Part shown: piece by piece, positions 60,063 to 64,000 of the stretch
Layout of the letters: the number at the start of each line of letters is the position of its first letter
Position numbering within the stretch: the stretch's first letter is position 1
Assembly: GCA_963402885.1 (NCBI GenBank)
Contig: OY727094.1
Coordinates: forward strand, 8,868,501-8,932,500
From: Antedon bifida
Lineage: Eukaryota > Echinodermata > Crinoidea > Comatulida > Antedonidae
Reading direction: 5' to 3'
DNA length: 64,000 bases
Program-made: the position numbers and the translations under genes
Notes under the pieces: model-generated
What the model was told of the DNA's origin: nothing
What the model saw: the letters and a program-made list of their open reading frames with translations, nothing else
Database searches by the model: none

Positions 60063-60784
60063 CAAAGGGAATTATAAAAAAAAAGGTATTTGTTACATTT
60101 GTTCGTGCATCAAGGAGTTCGGCAGCCATTTTAAATATGGCCACCAATTGTATTGAAATGTGATAAAATAATTTACCTCAAACCAAAACAACCTCATATT
60201 ATAAAAATGTTGACTTGCCATTGTATAGACACCATAATACTCCGTTGTTCATAAACTGTCCATTTTCCTAATAAAACGAAGAAAGCAGAAAATGCCACTC
60301 CCTAGATATAAAGAATGAAATGTACCCATAAAGGGTCAAAGGTTAAGAACAGAATACGAATTAAATTAGGCTGGAATATACAATAAGTAACCAATATTCA
60401 AGAAATCCATAGCATAACAATCAGGGTGCTGACATATTATAGTCAAAACATCACGACGTTACAAACAATTGTCGAGTTAGGTATATAATCTTGCTATGTT
60501 TGTGTATGAAGTAGTTAAAAAGTTTGTGAAAGTGTATAAACCATACAAAATAACAGCAAGAAAATAAAGGTTTTCACCTAACGGAAGGAGCTAGTCTGCC
60601 GTAGGCACATATCAAACAATATAACATCCCGCAACTAGGCCCAACCTATTTAGTTTTCTTTACTATTCTCAAAGTCTTATAGTATAAAAGAATGCATTTT
60701 ATTCATCAGAAAAAAGTAAACACTGCTTCAAGTTGATGCTTAATTGTCGGTTGTTGTTGTTGGTTAATTAACGCATACATCTAA

Positions 60785-61330
60785 GATAACACTTAAGGCA
60801 TTAAATGACAGATTGGCATCAAAACTTGCAGAGTATATTGGAAAGGATCAATTTGGTTTTGTAAAAGGAAGAAGCACCAGAGATGCGATTGCTGTGCTGA
60901 GAGTGATGGGAGAAAAATCCCCAGAATATGGTAACGAATTGTATATATGCTTTGTGGATTATGAAAAAGCATTCAACAGGATTAATTGGATCAAATTGAT
61001 GGACATATTGTATAGAATTTGTGTTTTTGCTACCAGGGAACAAAAATAACAACAGATGGCAGATGTAAGAGTGAGATTCTAAGGAGAATGGGAATGGCAA
61101 AGGGGAAATTCCCAACAAACAGGAAATTCTTAACAAGTAAAGCAAGTATTGAAACAAGAAAAAAAGTGGTTAAAGCATTAGTATGGAGTGTTGCATTATA
61201 CGGATGCGAAACATGGACATTAAAAAAAGAGGAAATAAACAGAATAGAGGCATTTGAAATGTGGTGTTGGAGAAAAATGCTAAAAATTCAATACACAGAG
61301 CACAGAAGGAATGATGACATTTTGAATTGA
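60785..61330 (+). mobile_element. Internally deleted non-LTR retrotransposon ORF2 fragment, copy 3
   Basis: Same insertion, same internal deletion and same stop as 41289-41834. It dates the copy 2/copy 3 split to after insertion and decay. Confidence 0.85.
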
Positions 61331-62265
61331 TTTTTACAGTTTTATTAGTATGTTTTAAAGTGTTTTATTTATATTTTTTAACTCATTGTTATATAAAAAA
61401 AAAACAGGTGCTACATCTATGCCCGATATGTTTTTATCCTGTATAAATAAGCTTTTAAATAAATAAATAAACAACTTATTCCTACCTGTACTGCTCCGTC
61501 TAAAACACGCACTGCAATCAGTAGATTGATACTGACCTCTGCAGCAATTGGAACCAACGCTGTCAGAATACACTCACAAAGTAGCACTACTCCCAGGGCT
61601 TTTTTACCGCCTATACAGCAGGAAAACCAGCCTCCGGGGATCGGCGTGATTATGTAACCAATGTAGAAAGCACTCAGCACAGTTTGCTGAGTCATTTCAT
61701 CCCAATTATATGTTGGTATCTATAGTAAAACATAGTACCATTTATGTTAAAAAAAAATGTTTTCTGTATTATTTACAGATATTTAAAAACAAAGCAATAA
61801 GTTTTATTTTAGGCTATTTTTTTGGTTCTCGTAGTCTTTATGACAAACTTTATTTTGTAAACTTAAGTTAACTTTCAGTTTAGCAAGAAAACTTTTCTAA
61901 AGTTTGACAGTATAAACTGCAGACAACGAGTTCTGTAGACGTTAAGCCATGTAGCTTCTCGGCAAACTATTTTCTGATGTTTGTGAACAATCAAAGCAGT
62001 TTTGTAGTTGATGTGATTCTGTAGTTAAACAAAATGACAGGAACGGTAGTTTAAAGAACTTCACCAAACAGTTATAGAGACTGGTAAACATTTGTTTGTA
62101 GACTCCGAATCTGCCACTGTTGGACAAGTGTATGTTGCCTGTCTACACTCCTTGAATTTCTCAGTTCACAGACTTCAGTTTATCAAGAAAGTGCTTAATA
62201 TGTTTTGGATCTCAGTGACGTCATGAACAATAATACAATTTCGTCATTAAGTTATGATACTTATA

Positions 62266-62592
62266 ATTACTTAAAGATGTATTGTCCCCCTGAAAAAATA
62301 TTTCAAATTCAAATTTTTTTTGAATATGCCATTTTAATGAAACATAATAGTTATCCACTTTGACCAAAAATTGGATCGAAAAAAAAATGTATTTACCTGA
62401 AAAAACTGTAATTAAAGCAAAAATTGCCAAATTGGCTGCCAGCCAGTGGGTTTTTGGTTGAATTTAACCATATATTTTGTCAATTTATAGGTGAAAACAT
62501 TTTTTTTTCTATGGAAGTGATTAACTTAACATATTCAAAGTCTGATTTAATTAATCTTCATTTTTTGCGGGGACAATACATCTTTAAGTAAT
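62266..62592. mobile_element. 327-bp MITE with perfect 24-bp inverted termini, SLC17 copy 3
   Basis: Same insertion as 42770-43096. Both terminal repeats are still perfect. Confidence 0.85.
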
Positions 62593-62605
62593 TCTGCTAA
62601 TTTAA

Positions 62606-62739
62606 GATCTGTCTACTTTATGTGACAAACAAATGTGAGGTGTTCATATATGGATACGATGAAGTCGTACCACTGCTATATTTGGGTACATCAAAGTTGA
62701 TTTTTTGTCAAACTAGTTTGATAGTATAAACAGAGCTTT
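62606..62739. mobile_element. MITE (AAAGCTCTGTCTACACT family), copy 3 intron 2
   Basis: The counterpart of 43110-43243, with matching ends. Confidence 0.6.
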
Positions 62740-63082
62740 ACATTTTTATTATTGTTGCTTTAGGTCCCTAATTGTTCAAAACATGTTTTACTCCTCTGAG
62801 TATACATTTGTAATGTATTCAAATATAATTGATCATCATTACTGCTACAGTTTGTTGTGTTTTCTTGGCGGCGTACCATAGCTAGGCATCGCAATACTCA
62901 TGTTGATTCTTGTGCAGTATAGAAAGAACGTTATTACGGCACACATACCTATGGAAGGCCATAATCATGTTGAAGTACATATTGAGAGATTTTTTGTTCT
63001 AATAAATCACGAGTCATAATTTGATTTCTATATAATCCAGTTGTATGGTTTTGGTCAAACAAATGTCAAAATATGCTGTATA

Positions 63083-63210
63083 AAGCTTTGTCTACACTAT
63101 TAAACTCTATGTGTGACCACAAAATGTAATGCGTCCATCATGTCATATCACTACCATATTTGGCCACGTCATACTTTTTTTCTAAAACTAGTTTGATAGT
63201 GTAGACAGGA
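63083..63210. mobile_element. MITE (AAAGCTCTGTCTACACT family), copy 3 intron 1
   Basis: The counterpart of 43587-43716, with the same trimmed right end. Confidence 0.6.
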
Positions 63211-64000
63211 CTAATTATTATCTTAGTAAACAATTTCATATAATAAATAGGCCATAATCACGTTGAAGTACATAGTGCACCAATCTACTAATACTAATTA
63301 ATTTGAAATAACAAAACTCCAATTTATATATTAGGACCGATCATTACAATTTATTATTGTAATACATAATAAATGTTTCCAGAAAAGTCAAAAATTAACA
63401 TGTAACTTACTGTACCACGGAGAAGGAAGAATTTAGTTTCAAATCCTCCGTGTAGGGCTATGAGACATATCTTATATATCAACCCCTTTTTATCAAAACC
63501 TACGCATCACTGACTCAATGGTGATGGACTATTTAGAGATTCATGTCAAGCCAACCTTTTCAAAAAGGTTTGCCGAGCATAACTTTTAATATCTTTGTCT
63601 ATCAATAGAGGCATAGGCCTACAACAAATCTTATTAACTGTGTGACGTTCTTTACAAAAGTATATATACACAATACTTTATTTTTAGTGCAACACGACTC
63701 TACAGCTCACTATGAAGGTATGTTATTATAACATCAGTATTATTGAATTATTATAAGAAAAGTCGGCAGCAATAGTTGATGTGAGAGGTTCAGAAACACT
63801 ACGTCTAAAGCTTTCAATTCCATTATCATAATATAACAATTATTATCATTATTGACCTATTTATTACTAGAGTCTCTAGGTCTGTAGTGAAACCACCAAT
63901 TGTATTTCATTAGAACCCTGTTAAATACTAATTTGAATAGGCCTGTGAATAGTGTTATACATACCAGCTACAAGAAACCTCTTCATATTATCCAGTTAAT

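Larger units (their letters stand above)
55069..63986 (-). pseudogene. SLC17-family transporter, copy 3, disrupted
   Basis: Exon equivalents from the 5' end: 63986-63965, from 62948 down (donor missing), 61719-61486, 60301-60219, 59771-59676, 58748-58621, 57658-57509, 56626-56494, 56078-55837, 55239-55069. It shares with copy 2 the extra base in exon 2, the loss of its donor, the 5-bp exon 4 deletion, the LINE fragment and the 327-bp MITE. The last exon keeps the full-length EQ tail like copy 1. A copy-specific gain of about 85 bp lies at 55540-55625. Exon 9 reads ISIIFCALGF against ISITFCALGF in the others. The window ends 13 bp upstream of the start codon, so its leader and any FReD copy 3 are outside view. 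Confidence 0.85.

Overview
This is an animal nuclear genome window: coding sequence is split into short exons with GT-AG introns, and the spacers are packed with MITEs, LINE and SINE fragments, a tRNA array and a minisatellite. The many AGGCCT-rich stretches, the repeat families with GTCGCGTG-type and CCTCCGCCAAGGAGG-type termini, and a PAN plus fibrinogen-domain secreted protein suggest a marine deuterostome invertebrate, probably an echinoderm. That placement is inference; no marker gene is present.

Layout. (1) 0.2-10.9 kb, + strand: an SLC6-family amino-acid/neurotransmitter transporter with twelve clear coding exons. Its last three or four exons are tandemly duplicated (6.28-8.53 and 8.53-10.72 kb) and the second copy is broken. 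(2) 10.9-13.5 kb: short tandem repeats and a small unrecognised coding fragment. (3) 13.6-23.5 kb, - strand: SLC17 (sialin/vesicular-transporter family) copy 1, ten exons, reading frame intact (465 aa). (4) 26.1-28.5 kb, + strand: secreted PAN + fibrinogen-related-domain (FReD) protein copy 1, five exons, intact (309 aa). (5) 28.5-35.6 kb: mobile-element debris, then a 364-bp tandem array carrying ten tRNA-like genes with anticodon AUC. (6) 35.7-44.5 kb: SLC17 copy 2. (7) 46.6-50.1 kb: FReD copy 2, intact (310 aa). (8) 50.1-55.0 kb: repeats, including a 3.5-kb element whose ~520-bp inverted arms enclose a 30-bp minisatellite. (9) 55.1-64.0 kb: SLC17 copy 3. The window ends just after its start codon.

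The dominant structure is a segmental duplication with unit [SLC17 on - / FReD on +], present about 2.5 times. SLC17 copies 2 and 3 share inactivating lesions (an exon 2 frameshift with loss of its donor, and a 5-bp deletion in exon 4) plus shared insertions. They therefore descend from an already damaged ancestor, and only copy 1 looks functional. The FReD pair behaves in the opposite way: both reading frames are intact and almost every exon 5 difference changes the protein, as expected for a diversifying recognition lectin. Clean insertions with empty sites in sister copies let the order of events be read directly. The most unusual object is the tRNA array: a Glu-like body, a perfect Pol III promoter and terminator, an A34 anticodon for a GAY codon, and about ten nearly identical copies ended by a perfect 59-bp foldback.
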